NCBI GenBank assembly: GCA_021781745.1
Contig: JAJXWH010000015.1
Coordinates: forward strand, 40,467-104,466
DNA: 64,000 bases
Origin: Bacillota bacterium
GTDB lineage: Bacteria; Bacillota; Clostridia; Clostridiales; Clostridiaceae
Direction of reading: 5' to 3'
Shown in pieces: positions 11,128 to 20,701 of the stretch. The translations under genes were made by a program, and so were the position numbers. The first letter of the stretch is position 1, and each line of letters opens with the position of its first letter. The notes under the pieces are model-generated. The model had not been told where the DNA came from. It made no database searches and saw only the letters and a list, made by a program, of their open reading frames with translations.

Positions 11128-12204
11128 CTATTTTGCAGCCCTTAGTTTTTCGCAAACTAGTTCTCCCATTTCAACAGTTCCAACTTTCTTCTTACCTTCT
11201 GTCATTATATCACCTGTTCTGTATCCATCTTCAAGAACTGCAAGAACTGCATTTTCAATTGATTTAGCTTCTTCTTCTAATGAAAAACTATATCTAAGCA
11301 TCATAGCTGCTGAAAGAATAGTTGCTAAAGGATTTGCAATTCCTTGCCCTGCTATATCAGGAGCACTTCCGTGAATTGGTTCATACATACCAAGTGTGCC
11401 GTCCCCAAGAGATGCTGAAGGCAATAATCCTATTGATCCTGTAACCATACTTGCTTCATCTGATAAGATGTCTCCAAATAAATTTGAAGTTACCATTACA
11501 TCAAATTGGTTCGGGTCTCTTACTATTTGCATTGCTGCATTATCAACATATAAATGATTTACTTCTACTTCTGGATAATCCTTAGCTATTTCATTAACTA
11601 CACTTCTCCAAAGTCTTGAACTATCTAAAACATTAGCTTTATCAACACTTGTAAGCTTTTTGTTTCTCTTCATTGCTATTTCAAATCCACTTTTAGCAAT
11701 TCTAGTTATCTCATTTACATTATATCTTTCAGTATCATAAGCACTTTTTACACCATCAATTTCTTCTGTTCCTCTTTGACCAAAATAAATACCACCAGTT
11801 AATTCTCTTACTATGCAGATATCTATACCATCTTTAACGATACTGTCTTTAAGTGGTGATTCATTTTTTAATGGCGCATATAAAACCGCTGGTCTTAAAT
11901 TACAATAAAGATTCATTCCACTTCTTAATTTAAATAATCCTTGTTCTGGTCTTACTTTACCATTATCCCATTTTGGTCCACCAACAGCCCCTAGTAAAAC
12001 TGCATCACTTTTCTTACAGATCTCTAATGATTCGTCTGAAAGTGGTGTTCCTTCTTTATCTATAGCACAACCACCTGCTAATACATATTCATATTCGAAT
12101 CTATGTCCAAACTTATCCCCTATAACTTTTAAAACTTTTATAGTTTCATTAATTACTTCTGGACCTATACCATCTCCTGGTATTACCGCTATATTATATT
12201 TCAT
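11128..12204 (-). CDS. leuB: 3-isopropylmalate dehydrogenase
   Basis: LeuB (EC 1.1.1.85) oxidatively decarboxylates 3-isopropylmalate with NAD+; in citramalate users the same enzyme converts erythro-3-methylmalate to 2-oxobutanoate. The 358-residue length is standard. Visible signatures are the opening [13 protein letters not shown], the substrate Arg region [16 protein letters not shown], the catalytic Lys/Tyr areas ([27 protein letters not shown]) and the Mg2+/NAD motif [20 protein letters not shown] followed by [18 protein letters not shown]. It lies 134 bp after leuD and 221 bp before ilvB. Confidence 0.97.
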   Translation of the reverse strand: MKYNIAVIPGDGIGPEVINETIKVLKVIGDKFGHRFEYEYVLAGGCAIDKEGTPLSDESLEICKKSDAVLLGAVGGPKWDNGKVRPEQGLFKLRSGMNLYCNLRPAVLYAPLKNESPLKDSIVKDGIDICIVRELTGGIYFGQRGTEEIDGVKSAYDTERYNVNEITRIAKSGFEIAMKRNKKLTSVDKANVLDSSRLWRSVVNEIAKDYPEVEVNHLYVDNAAMQIVRDPNQFDVMVTSNLFGDILSDEASMVTGSIGLLPSASLGDGTLGMYEPIHGSAPDIAGQGIANPLATILSAAMMLRYSFSLEEEAKSIENAVLAVLEDGYRTGDIMTEGKKKVGTVEMGELVCEKLRAAK

Positions 12205-12338
12205 TATAAAATCCCCCTTAATTACCTAATTCTTATTGCTTATTTCATATTAAATAATCTTTACTTATTATTATCTCTTTATTGCTAAATTATATCAAGT
12301 CAACTCTGTTATAATTTTCATATTAATTGAATTTTCGC

Positions 12339-12824
12339 TTATTTATTTCTTATATATCCAATTAATCCATCATTATCGATAATCTTTTGCATGAATTCAG
12401 GGAATGCTTCTCCTTGATATTCTTGATTCTTAGTTAGATTCTTAATAAGACCTGTTGAGAAATCAACTTCTAATTCATCCCCTGCATCAATACTTTTTAC
12501 TGCTTCATCACATTCTAAAATTGGTAAACCAATATTAATTGCATTTCTATAGAATATTCTAGCAAAAGTTGATGCGATAACACAACTAACTCCAGCTGTC
12601 TTAATTGCAAGTGGTGCATGCTCTCTTGAAGAACCACAACCAAAGTTTTTATTTGCAACGATTATGTCCCCATCTTTTACATTTTTAACAAAATCAACAT
12701 CTATATCTTCCATACAGTGTGCAGCAAGTTCTTTAGCATCTGATGTGTTTAAATATCTCGCTGGGATTATTACGTCTGTATCTACATTATCTCCATATTT
12801 GAAAACTTTACCTTTTACGCTCAT
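12339..12824 (-). CDS. leuD: 3-isopropylmalate dehydratase small subunit
   Basis: LeuD is the swivel-domain partner of LeuC (EC 4.2.1.33). At 161 residues it is the short LeuD/HacB type found in clostridia and archaea. It shows [17 protein letters not shown] near the start and [16 protein letters not shown] with the substrate-contacting Ser/Arg near residue 60. ATG 12824 follows AGGAGG, and only 13 bp separate it from leuC. It can serve both leucine synthesis and the citramalate route to isoleucine. Confidence 0.96.
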   Translation of the reverse strand: MSVKGKVFKYGDNVDTDVIIPARYLNTSDAKELAAHCMEDIDVDFVKNVKDGDIIVANKNFGCGSSREHAPLAIKTAGVSCVIASTFARIFYRNAINIGLPILECDEAVKSIDAGDELEVDFSTGLIKNLTKNQEYQGEAFPEFMQKIIDNDGLIGYIRNK

Positions 12825-12837
12825 TACTAAATACCTC

Positions 12838-14097
12838 CTAGACTAATTCTGGGTCAGTGATTTTTCCAGTTAAAGCAGATGCTGCTGCTACAGCTGGACT
12901 TGCAAGATATACTTCTGATTCAACATGCCCCATTCTTCCTACAAAATTTCTGTTTGTTGTTGATACACATCTTTCACCTTTTGCTAAAATTCCCATATGC
13001 CCACCTAAACATGGTCCACAAGTTGGTGTTGAGAACGCTGCTCCAGCTTCAACTAAATCTGTAACTATTCCTTCTTTTATTGCTTGTAAATAAATCTTTT
13101 GAGTTCCAGGAATAACTATACATCTGATACCCTTCTTAACTTTCTTTCCTTTTAAGATATCTCTAGCTATTCTTAAATCTGAAATTCTACCATTAGTACA
13201 TGATCCAATTACAACTTGGTCAACAGCTACATCTCCAGTATTATCAATTGTTCTTGTATTATCTGGTAAATGAGGGAATGAAACTGTTGGTCTTAAAGTA
13301 CTTAAATCAATTTCAAACACTTCATCATATTCTGCATCTTCATCAGCTTCATAAACTTTCCATTCTCTAGATGCATGATCTTTTAAATATTCAACAGTTT
13401 TATCATCAACTGGGAAAATTCCATTCTTTCCACCAGCTTCTATTGCCATATTAGCCATTGTAAATCTATCATCCATTGAAAGGTATTGTAATCCATCACC
13501 AACAAATTCCATTGATTTGTATAATGCTCCGTCAACACCAATCATTCCGATTATGTGTAATATAATATCTTTTCCACTTATCCATTTTGCAGGTTTATTC
13601 TTAAGAACAAACTTTAAAGCTGATGGTACTTTAAACCAACACTTTCCTATAGCCATACCAGCTGCCATATCAGTTGATCCTATACCTGTTGAGAAAGCAC
13701 CAAGAGCTCCATATGTACAAGTATGTGAGTCAGCACCTATAACAACATCCCCAGCAACTACTAATCCTTTTTCAGGAAGTAAGCAATGTTCAATTCCCAT
13801 TTCTCCAACTTCAAAGAAGTTTTCTATTTCCATTTTATCAGCAAATTCTCTAATATACTTAACTTGTTCTGCTGAATTTATATCCTTATTAGGAGTAAAG
13901 TGATCTGGAACTATAGCTATTTGGCTTTTACTAAATACTTTATCTGTCCCAAACTTCTTAAATTCATTTACAGCTACTGGAGTTGTAATATCATTTCCTA
14001 AAACTAAATCAAGATTTGCTTCGATTAATTGTCCAGCTTTTACAGTTTCTAGACCTGCATGTGCTGCTAAGATTTTTTGTGTCATTGTCATTCCCAT
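12838..14097 (-). CDS. leuC: 3-isopropylmalate dehydratase large subunit
   Basis: LeuC carries the [4Fe-4S] cluster of isopropylmalate/citraconate isomerase. The 419-residue protein has the three cluster Cys: one in GSCTNGR (about residue 300) and two in [13 protein letters not shown] (about residues 360-363), plus the aconitase-family block [22 protein letters not shown]. Its size is the short archaeal/clostridial type, matching the short LeuD. Three ATGs lie close together; 14097 fits best with AAGGAG. cimA ends 14 bp upstream. Confidence 0.96.
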   Translation of the reverse strand: MGMTMTQKILAAHAGLETVKAGQLIEANLDLVLGNDITTPVAVNEFKKFGTDKVFSKSQIAIVPDHFTPNKDINSAEQVKYIREFADKMEIENFFEVGEMGIEHCLLPEKGLVVAGDVVIGADSHTCTYGALGAFSTGIGSTDMAAGMAIGKCWFKVPSALKFVLKNKPAKWISGKDIILHIIGMIGVDGALYKSMEFVGDGLQYLSMDDRFTMANMAIEAGGKNGIFPVDDKTVEYLKDHASREWKVYEADEDAEYDEVFEIDLSTLRPTVSFPHLPDNTRTIDNTGDVAVDQVVIGSCTNGRISDLRIARDILKGKKVKKGIRCIVIPGTQKIYLQAIKEGIVTDLVEAGAAFSTPTCGPCLGGHMGILAKGERCVSTTNRNFVGRMGHVESEVYLASPAVAAASALTGKITDPELV

Positions 14098-14111
14098 TTT
14101 TAATCATCTCC

Positions 14112-15707
14112 TTAAAAATATGCTTTTACTTTTCTTTCAATATCTTTGATTAATTTATATTCTATTGAATCCACTAGAGCTATCCAGCTAGCTTGAATTA
14201 CGTCTCGGGATACTCCAACAGTACTCCAATTCTCAATTCCATCTGTTGATTCAATTAAAACTCTTACCTTTGCTTCAGTTGCACTTTCTGAATCTAAAAC
14301 CCTAACCTTATAATCTACAAGTCTTGCTTGTTTTATTTCAGGATAAAATACCTCTAGAGCTTTTCTAATTGCCTTATCTAACGCATTTACAGGTCCTTCT
14401 CCTTCTGCTGCTGTCATTTCACTCTTTCCATCAACGGTAATATTTATTACTGCTGTTGATGAGAATTCTTCGGTTCCATAAGGCTGTTCTCCAATTATCT
14501 TAAAATGATTTAATTTAAAGAAAGGTTTATATTTTCCAATAATCTTTCTTATAACTAACTCAACAGTTCCTTCTGCACCTTCAAATTGATACCCTTCATA
14601 TTCTAATTCTTTTAATCTATCAGTAATTTTTTGAACTGAATTATCATCCTTAGATATATTGGGGAATACTTTTTTTATTTCCTGCAATATTGTGCTCTTT
14701 CCACTAACTTCAGAAACTAAAAATCTTCTTTTATTTCCGACTAATTCAGGTTCTATATGCTCATAAGACTTTGGTGATTTAGTTACTGCATCTATATGCA
14801 TTCCACCTTTATGAGCAAATGCAGAACTTCCTACAAAAGGATTTTCATCTGCTAATGTAATATTACAGATTTCTGCAATATATCTTGATGTCTTTGTCAG
14901 ATTTGTTAATTCGATATTGTTTAGAACCTCATATCCAAGTTTTAATTTTAATGTAGGTATTATTACACTTAAATTAGCATTTCCACATCTTTCACCTATA
15001 CCAATAAAAGTTCCCTGAACTTGCACTGCCCCTGCCTGTACTGCCATAACTGAATTTGCAACTGCCATTCCCATATCATTATGACTGTGAACTCCTACGT
15101 CTATAGACACTTCTGCTCTTACAGCTTTAGTTATTTCATATATATCTTGAGGTAATGTTCCTCCATTAGTATCACATAACACAACTACTTGTGCTCCAGC
15201 TTCCTCGGCTGCTCTTAAAGTTGCCATTGCATAATCTTTATTTGCTTTGTATCCATCATAAAAATGCTCTGCGTCAAAGATTACTTCCTTTTCTTTTTTA
15301 CTCAAGTATTTTATTGTGTCTTTTATCATATTAATATTTTCATCTAAAGAAGTCTTTATGATATCTGTCACTTGAAAATCCCATGACTTTCCGAATATAA
15401 CAATCGTATTTGCTTCTGATGATAATAAATCTTTCAAATTTTTATCATCTTCAACATTAATATTAGGTCTTCTTGTCGATCCAAATGCTGCAACTCTAGA
15501 ATTTCTAAGGTGCATATCTTTAAGCCTTTTAAAGAATTCCATATCCTTTGGATTTGATCCAGGATTACCAGCTTCAATATAATCGATCTGCATCTCATCC
15601 AAGGCCTTTACTATTTTAATCTTATCTTCTAATGAAAATGAAATTCCTTGACCTTGTGCTCCATCTCTTAGAGTAGAATCAAATATTTTTACCTGATTCT
15701 GAGCCAT
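14112..15707 (-). CDS. cimA: (R)-citramalate synthase
   Basis: CimA (EC 2.3.3.21) condenses pyruvate with acetyl-CoA to citramalate, the first step of the threonine-independent isoleucine route. The 531-residue protein has the DRE-TIM metallolyase signature STLRDGAQGQGISFSLEDKI at residues 11-30, the metal-binding HSHNDMGMAVANS near 205, and a C-terminal allosteric domain (about 400-531) as in 2-isopropylmalate synthase. Length and the GAQGQGISFS variant fit the TIGR00977 citramalate synthase group rather than LeuA. No separate leuA is in the operon, so some LeuA activity cannot be ruled out. GGGGG precedes ATG 15707. Confidence 0.88.
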   Translation of the reverse strand: MAQNQVKIFDSTLRDGAQGQGISFSLEDKIKIVKALDEMQIDYIEAGNPGSNPKDMEFFKRLKDMHLRNSRVAAFGSTRRPNINVEDDKNLKDLLSSEANTIVIFGKSWDFQVTDIIKTSLDENINMIKDTIKYLSKKEKEVIFDAEHFYDGYKANKDYAMATLRAAEEAGAQVVVLCDTNGGTLPQDIYEITKAVRAEVSIDVGVHSHNDMGMAVANSVMAVQAGAVQVQGTFIGIGERCGNANLSVIIPTLKLKLGYEVLNNIELTNLTKTSRYIAEICNITLADENPFVGSSAFAHKGGMHIDAVTKSPKSYEHIEPELVGNKRRFLVSEVSGKSTILQEIKKVFPNISKDDNSVQKITDRLKELEYEGYQFEGAEGTVELVIRKIIGKYKPFFKLNHFKIIGEQPYGTEEFSSTAVINITVDGKSEMTAAEGEGPVNALDKAIRKALEVFYPEIKQARLVDYKVRVLDSESATEAKVRVLIESTDGIENWSTVGVSRDVIQASWIALVDSIEYKLIKDIERKVKAYF

Positions 15708-15768
15708 ATATCATTACCCCCCTTTTCATTTTTACTGCTTTATTGCCATTATCCATATTTCTTATACA

Positions 15769-16278
15769 TTAATAACTTTCAATAGAATTTTTAATTGTTT
15801 TTTCCCCTCTTTGTAGAGCTGTAACACCAGTTCTAACTAATTCTTCTATTCCGTATTCCTCCATTAAGTTTATTAATGCAGATATTTTATTTTCATCCCC
15901 AGTTAATTCTATTGTTAATGTATCAGTAGATAAATCAATTATCTTACTTCTAAAAATCTTTACTGTTTCATTTATTGCTGATCTATTTTCAGCATTTGCT
16001 CTTACTTTTATCAGCACTAATTCTCTATAGACAGATTCATTAGGTTTAAAATCTATAACCCTTATTACATCTTCTAATTTATTTAATTGCTTTTTAACTT
16101 GCTCTAATACATTATCATCGCCCATAAGTGTAATTGTCATTCTTGAAATCGAAGGATCTTCAGTTCTGCCAACAGTTAAACTGTCTATGTTATACCCTCT
16201 TCTTGAAAACAATCCGCTTACTCTGCTTAAAACACCAGATGAATTCTTAACTAAAGCAGATAGTACATGCTTCTCCAT
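15769..16278 (-). CDS. ilvN: acetolactate synthase small (regulatory) subunit
   Basis: The 169-residue protein has an N-terminal ACT domain (HVLSALVKNSSGVLSRVSGLFSRRGYNIDSLTVG) and a C-terminal IlvN/IlvH domain. It binds the large subunit and confers valine feedback control. It is the first gene of the seven-gene operon. AAGGGGGG just before ATG 16278 lies immediately after a 158-bp inverted-repeat element and the T-box leader. Some databases call this form ilvH. Confidence 0.95.
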   Translation of the reverse strand: MEKHVLSALVKNSSGVLSRVSGLFSRRGYNIDSLTVGRTEDPSISRMTITLMGDDNVLEQVKKQLNKLEDVIRVIDFKPNESVYRELVLIKVRANAENRSAINETVKIFRSKIIDLSTDTLTIELTGDENKISALINLMEEYGIEELVRTGVTALQRGEKTIKNSIESY

Positions 16279-16293
16279 AGCTTTCCCCCCTTA

Positions 16294-16451
16294 GGCATAT
16301 TCAAAAAAATAATAAGTCCTAATGCTAGTCTATTTAACCTTATACTTCTTCAGCATAATCACCTAATAGGTCCACTATGAGGCGATTATACTTCCTTGTC
16401 TAAGGTTAAATATACATCGCATCAGGGACTCATTATTTTCTATCATATGCC
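16294..16451. mobile_element. inverted-repeat element, copy E1 (MITE-like)
   Basis: This is the first of four related elements. Its ends GGCATATTCAAAA and (inverted) GGCATATGATAGAAA belong to about 26-bp terminal inverted repeats running to AAGTCC/GAGTCC, flanked by TTA on both sides (16291-16293, 16452-16454). Inside, stem TATTTAACCTTA/TAAGGTTAAATA is perfect, and ATAATCGCCT/AGGTGATTAT encloses the conserved loop CATAGTGGACCTATT. There is no reading frame. It lies 15 bp before the ilvN start codon and just after the T-box terminator, so it would be in the operon leader. Confidence 0.65.
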
Positions 16452-16463
16452 TTAAAAATGGTT

Positions 16464-16506
16464 AAAAAAATCCACCCTTAATGATATGAATCATAAGAAG
16501 TGGGAT
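16464..16506 (-). terminator. T-box intrinsic terminator
   Basis: On the minus strand, ATCCCACTTCTTATGAT pairs with ATCATTAAGGGTGGAT, followed by TTTTTTT. Confidence 0.85.
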
Positions 16507-16743
16507 AATATTCCGCCTTATATAATATCACTAGGTTCTAACAAACCCTTGCATATAACGGATGCACACCGGATATCTTTTACTCAAGAAATTTCTTTCT
16601 CTTTCTGGATTCTGCTCAGGAGCGATAACCATTAAGCTAAAGTATCGATTCTCACCAACCATCGACTCTCTGCAACTTGTCTGCTAAACAATTGTCTCCA
16701 TCTCAGCATTTAATACTTAAGGACCTATTAAATTTTCCTGTTA
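16464..16743 (-). promoter_or_regulatory. T-box leader of the ilv-leu operon, probably isoleucine-specific
   Basis: The minus-strand transcript has the T-box stem I apical motif GGTTGGTGAGAA (16649-16660) closed by TCGAT/ATCGA, preceded by GAGAG. Lower down, GGAG (16696-16699) can pair with CTCC (16619-16622), with a GA-rich kink below; just above on the 3' side is ATC (16624-16626) followed by G, the expected specifier position for Ile. A shifted reading gives CTC (Leu). A terminator hairpin with seven Ts follows (16464-16506). The T-box core itself, AAGGCGGAAT near 16510-16519, departs from AGGGTGGNACC. tRNA-dependent antitermination is inferred. The 674-bp gap 16279-16952 is filled by this leader, its promoter and element E1. 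Confidence 0.8.
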
Positions 16744-16749
16744 GATAGC

Positions 16750-16778
16750 ATTTTACTCTTTGTTTTTACTATTGTCAA
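16750..16778 (-). promoter_or_regulatory. promoter of the T-box leader and ilv-leu operon
   Basis: On the minus strand, TTGACA (16773-16778), 17 bp, TAAAAT (16750-16755). Start of transcription would be near 16743, giving a leader of about 465 nt. Confidence 0.75.
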
Positions 16779-16952
16779 TATTTAAGTAATATATTTTTCA
16801 TTCTTGTTTTTTTACCCGTAAAACTCACATGCAAATTAATCATTTGTTATCTAAATGTGGATTTTTTTATTAATTCGTTAATCATTTTGCGCCTTTTTTG
16901 AATATATAAGTCATTTATTTGATATTGATTGACAATTTAAATATACTTGTTT

Positions 16953-17381
16953 CTAAACTGAATGCTTATGTACTGGGTCCCCAAAGTTTTCCATACAATT
17001 CACTTCCTGAACATCAGCTAAAACTTCATCAAGACCATAATCATATATATTAAAGTCTATATTTGCTTCACTTATTTTTGAAATTATTTCTTCTTTATCT
17101 TCTTCAAATGTCAAGTTTTTTCTAATTACTTCAATAAACTCCTCCGTCTTATATACCTTACATATTCTTTCTTCAACTCCTAATTGTGAAAAAACAACGA
17201 ACCTAGGCTGATCTCCTCCTATTTCTGTGGCATCATTATATCCATCTTTATGTAAAACGTCATCCATCCTCCATTCATAATAAATATTTATATATGCTTT
17301 TGCTCCTTCAATATCATTAAAGCCTTTACAATTACCTGTTGGCATTACTACAAAATACTCATTATAAGGTTCCTTTTCCAT
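16953..17381 (-). CDS. uncharacterised acidic protein
   Basis: I do not recognise this 142-residue protein. The frame extends to an ATG at 17402, but AAAGGAGG lies between that and ATG 17381, so 17381 is the start. It is soluble, with no signal peptide or membrane segment, and acidic, with a middle run rich in Glu/Lys (about residues 85-100). The opening YNEYFVVMPTGNCKGFNDIEGA suggests an alpha/beta fold. Two Cys lie at about 23 and 75 and one near the C-terminus. It stands alone between the T-box promoter and glmM. Confidence 0.75.
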   Translation of the reverse strand: MEKEPYNEYFVVMPTGNCKGFNDIEGAKAYINIYYEWRMDDVLHKDGYNDATEIGGDQPRFVVFSQLGVEERICKVYKTEEFIEVIRKNLTFEEDKEEIISKISEANIDFNIYDYGLDEVLADVQEVNCMENFGDPVHKHSV

Positions 17382-17555
17382 ACAATTGCCTCCTTTGTAC
17401 ATATCATTACTTTATTTATCCCCTTATTAAGTACTTGTTATGCATAAAAGGTTAATTGAATCACTTTGAAATCACTTATAATATAACAATTATTTTATTT
17501 TTTATAATTATTATATTATAGAATTTCATATTTTTTATCATAAAAATTAATAAGC

Positions 17556-17590
17556 AAAAAGGAACCCTATTTTTATAGAATTCCTTTTTA
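17556..17590 (-). terminator. terminator downstream of glmM
   Basis: On the minus strand, AAAAAGGAA-CTAT pairs with ATAG-TTCCTTTTT around AAAA. It works in both directions, about 30 bp past the glmM stop codon. Confidence 0.75.
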
Positions 17591-17620
17591 TTTTCATGAA
17601 TGAAAGCATTAATTATTAAC

Positions 17621-18967
17621 TTAGTTATATTTCTTTTCTATCAATTCAGCTAAATTATGCGCCATTTTATCAATTTCTGCCTGGTCTTCACCTTCAAGCA
17701 TTACTCTAACTAGTGGTTCTGTTCCAGATGGTCTTATTAGAACTCTTCCAACACCATTTAACGCATCTTCTATCTTCTTTATTTCATCTTGTATTTCAGC
17801 ATCAGTTAGGTATAAATCTTTTTTATCATTTGGCACTGTTGCATTAGCCAATACTTGTGGTAACTCCTTCATTATTGTACATAACTCTGATAGAGGAGTT
17901 TCCTTTTTCTTAACGATATTGGCAATTTGAAGTGCTGTAACTAAACCGTCACCAGTTGAGTTATAATCTAAAAATATAACATGTCCTGATTGTTCTCCAC
18001 CTAAAACATATTTATCTTTGATCATTTCTTCTAAAACATATCTATCACCAACACTGGTTTTTACAAGATTAATTCCTTCTTTTTTGCTGCATATATCCAA
18101 ACCAAGGTTACTCATTACTGTTACGACTAATGTATCATCCTTTAGCTTCCCAAGTTCCTTTAAGTGCTTTGCACATAGCATTAAAATAAAATCACCATTT
18201 ATTAAATTACCCTTTTCATTAACTGCTAAGCATCTATCTGCATCCCCATCAAAGGCAAATCCTAAATCACATCCTTTTTTAACTACATATTCCATTAGCT
18301 CTTCTGGATGTGTTGAACCACAATTTTCATTTATATTTGTTCCATCTGGATTATCATTAATTACAAATACATCCGCACCTAATTCTCTAAATGCCTTTAC
18401 TGATGACTTATATGCTGCTCCATTTGCACAATCTAAAGCTATTTTTAATCCCTTTAAATTATAAGGTATTGTATTCTTAGCAAATTCTATATAATCATCT
18501 AAAGCTGAAACTTCAATTGTTTCTCTTCCTAAATCTGTACCAATTGGGCTTGGCACTCCTTCAAAATTACTTTCAATAACGCTTTGAATCTCATCTTCTA
18601 ATTCATCCGAAAGCTTGTACCCTTTGTCGTTAAAGAACTTTATACCATTATATTCTACTGGATTATGTGATGCTGAAATCATAACACCTGCATCAGCACC
18701 GTACTTTCTTGTTAAATATGCAACGGCTGGTGTAGGTACAACTCCTAATACTACAGCTTCAGCTCCAACTGATAATATTCCTGATATTAATGCCGATTCC
18801 AACATATCTCCTGATATTCTTGTGTCTTTTGCAACCAATATCTTGGGTTTATGAGCTCCTTCTGTTAATACATATGCTCCTGCTCTTCCAAGATTATATG
18901 CTGTTATTGCTGTCAATTCTGTATTTGCAACTCCTCTAACGCCATCAGTTCCAAACATTCTACTCAT
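17621..18967 (-). CDS. glmM: phosphoglucosamine mutase
   Basis: GlmM (EC 5.4.2.10) interconverts glucosamine-6-P and glucosamine-1-P for UDP-GlcNAc and peptidoglycan. The 448-residue length is normal. Order of motifs: [16 protein letters not shown], the phosphoserine loop [15 protein letters not shown] (about residues 95-109), the metal loop FDGDADRCL (about 240) and the phosphate-binding [12 protein letters not shown] near the C-terminus. ATG 18967 follows GTGAGGT. In many Firmicutes glmM follows cdaA-cdaR; here those genes lie about 8 kb upstream with other operons between. Confidence 0.97.
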   Translation of the reverse strand: MSRMFGTDGVRGVANTELTAITAYNLGRAGAYVLTEGAHKPKILVAKDTRISGDMLESALISGILSVGAEAVVLGVVPTPAVAYLTRKYGADAGVMISASHNPVEYNGIKFFNDKGYKLSDELEDEIQSVIESNFEGVPSPIGTDLGRETIEVSALDDYIEFAKNTIPYNLKGLKIALDCANGAAYKSSVKAFRELGADVFVINDNPDGTNINENCGSTHPEELMEYVVKKGCDLGFAFDGDADRCLAVNEKGNLINGDFILMLCAKHLKELGKLKDDTLVVTVMSNLGLDICSKKEGINLVKTSVGDRYVLEEMIKDKYVLGGEQSGHVIFLDYNSTGDGLVTALQIANIVKKKETPLSELCTIMKELPQVLANATVPNDKKDLYLTDAEIQDEIKKIEDALNGVGRVLIRPSGTEPLVRVMLEGEDQAEIDKMAHNLAELIEKKYN

Positions 18968-19180
18968 AATTTTACCTCACTTTTTTATTCAATATATATA
19001 GCTATTTCCTTATACTATAATATTTTTAGCTACTAGTAAAAGTCACTATTATTTATGACCTTTCCGTATTTACCACCTTAAATAGTATAATGCTTTTGAA
19101 TGCTATTTACAATCTCCTCTTTTTATTAAAATCAGCTATTTTTATACATCAGTTAAGTATATTAAAATTTTTATCCTAAA

Positions 19181-19489
19181 TTACTTTATTTCCTCATCCT
19201 TTAACCTATCCAGCACCAAATTATATCCATCGCTTCCATAATTTAGACATCTATTAACTCTGCTTATAGTAGCTGTACTTGCACCTGTTATTTCAGCTAT
19301 TTCTGAATAAGTCTTTTTATATTTAAGCAGCTTAGCCACATGTATTCTTTGAGCTAAGGCTTTTACTTCGTTTATAGTTGCCACATCTTCAAAAAATTTA
19401 TAACATTCATCTATATCTTTAAGTTCTAAAATTGCTTTAAAAAATAAATCTAATTCCTTACTTTTGATTTTTGACTCTAAAGAACTCAT
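19181..19489 (-). CDS. yerC: TrpR-like DNA-binding protein, YerC/YecD family
   Basis: This 102-residue all-helical protein belongs to the TrpR-like YerC/YecD family: FFKAILELKDIDECYKFFEDVATINEVKALAQRIHVAKLL is the family block, followed by a helix-turn-helix YSEIAEITGASTATISRVNR (about residues 61-80). Binding of DNA is expected; target and effector are not known. ATG 19489 follows GAGGTGG. No trp gene is near. Confidence 0.88.
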   Translation of the reverse strand: MSSLESKIKSKELDLFFKAILELKDIDECYKFFEDVATINEVKALAQRIHVAKLLKYKKTYSEIAEITGASTATISRVNRCLNYGSDGYNLVLDRLKDEEIK

Positions 19490-19606
19490 TTTACCACCTC
19501 ACTGTATAATTATTTACCTTTAATTATACCCATCTGCAGCTCACTTTACAACTTTAATATATGAAAGCATCAATTTTAAATTAACAGGCTATATAATTCA
19601 AATGTA

Positions 19607-19641
19607 CAGTAGATAGTTTTGTTATAAAAAATTATCTACTG
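19607..19641 (-). terminator. inverted repeat downstream of the folate/AIM24 genes
   Basis: CAGTAGATA and TATCTACTG flank 17 bp. On the minus strand it comes after element E2 and before yerC. A T-run lies in the loop rather than after the stem, so the role as terminator is tentative. Confidence 0.4.
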
Positions 19642-19660
19642 CCCTAATGTGATTATATTA

Positions 19661-19819
19661 GGCACAATCAAAAAAATAACAAGTCCATTTGCAAGCCTAT
19701 TTTCCATCATACTGCGTCAGCAAATTGCCCTAATAGGCCCGCTATGAGGGCAACTTGCTTCCTTGCCTGATGAAAAATATCCATGGCAACTTTGGACTTG
19801 TTATTTATTTTCATGTGCC
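19661..19819. mobile_element. inverted-repeat element, copy E2 (MITE-like)
   Basis: A 159-bp copy with the best-kept ends: GGCACAATCAAAAAAATAAC and (inverted) GGCACATGAAAATAAATAAC, both running to AAGTCCA, flanked by TTA/TTA (19658-19660, 19820-19822). Inner stems TATTTTTCATCA/TGATGGAAAATA and GCAAGTTGCCCT/AGGGCAATTTGC enclose CATAGCGGGCCTATT. It ends 5 bp from the AIM24 stop codon. No reading frame. Together with the hairpin at 19607 it accounts for the 335-bp gap 19490-19824. Confidence 0.68.
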
Positions 19820-19824
19820 TTAAA

Positions 19825-20661
19825 TTAAACATCTTCAGCATCCATTTCGTATTGAGGTTTTATTATTTGGCTTATTCCTCTTATTCTCAAATCTTTATAT
19901 ACGCTTTTTGTCGGCATAAGCCACACTTCGCCTGTTCCTCTATATACATTAACCATACCTTCTCCGCTAACTGCTGTACCAATAATGGATTTAGAAGATT
20001 TCTCAACTGAAAACTCAATATTTCCTGTTCTTAAAATAGCTAAGTTTCCATCTACCTTCAATGTATCATTAATTAATATACATTTGAAAATTTCAGTCTC
20101 TGGAACTGGAACCTTTAGAACAACTATCCCGTTTCCTTCTATCCTAGTTTGATATAAACCTTCATTGCCTAAAAACGCTGAAGATACATTCTTTTGCATG
20201 GCTGCATTAATTTCGATGCCTTCCTCACATGCGCAAAACATATTATCACTTACTATTATCTCATCATCCTCTAGCTCTACTAGTGCAAAATGGCCAAAAG
20301 ATGGTTCTAAAAATATTTCTCCAGTTCCACTGTACGTAGGTTTAAACGCAGTTTCCCCTGTCAACTTACTTGATATTATTTTTTTACCAAATCCTATTAA
20401 GCCACCTTGCTTACTCTTTATTTCTATATTACCCTTCATATAGCTTAAAGAGCCAGGTTCTAGTTTTACTGAACTATCCTCTAATATTATTCTAACTTGC
20501 TTTAGTTTTATACCACTTTCTTTCATTATGTTAAGTCCCAAAGCAGTTTGAACATCAGTTGCTCCATCCAAATTCTCATATTCTAATATTTGAAATCTAG
20601 ATTCACATGCCATTTCCGATAACATACTTAATTTGTTACTAAATTTTAATGAACTTCTCAT
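19825..20661 (-). CDS. AIM24 family protein
   Basis: The 278-residue protein is built almost wholly of beta strands with repeated Gly-rich turns (VKLEPGSLSYMKGNIEI, GTGEIFLEPSFGHFALVEL, GEGMVNVYRGTGEVWLMPT). This is the AIM24/DUF124 fold, a double-psi-like beta barrel related to tryptophan RNA-binding attenuator-type folds. It has no signal peptide or catalytic signature. The function of bacterial members is unknown. It follows the folate genes by 40 bp and is probably co-transcribed with them. Confidence 0.82.
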   Translation of the reverse strand: MRSSLKFSNKLSMLSEMACESRFQILEYENLDGATDVQTALGLNIMKESGIKLKQVRIILEDSSVKLEPGSLSYMKGNIEIKSKQGGLIGFGKKIISSKLTGETAFKPTYSGTGEIFLEPSFGHFALVELEDDEIIVSDNMFCACEEGIEINAAMQKNVSSAFLGNEGLYQTRIEGNGIVVLKVPVPETEIFKCILINDTLKVDGNLAILRTGNIEFSVEKSSKSIIGTAVSGEGMVNVYRGTGEVWLMPTKSVYKDLRIRGISQIIKPQYEMDAEDV

Positions 20662-20701
20662 AAATTACTCCTGTCTTATAATAATTGTTATATATCTTAA
20701 A

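Noticed and set aside
14112..15707. Assignment as 2-isopropylmalate synthase (leuA)
   Set aside because: Length near 531 and the N-terminal GAQGQGISFS variant fit the citramalate synthase group better; kept as an alternative in the entry.
18018..18464. 148-residue plus-strand frame opposite glmM
   Set aside because: Antisense shadow; the minus-strand GlmM motifs run through the whole region.
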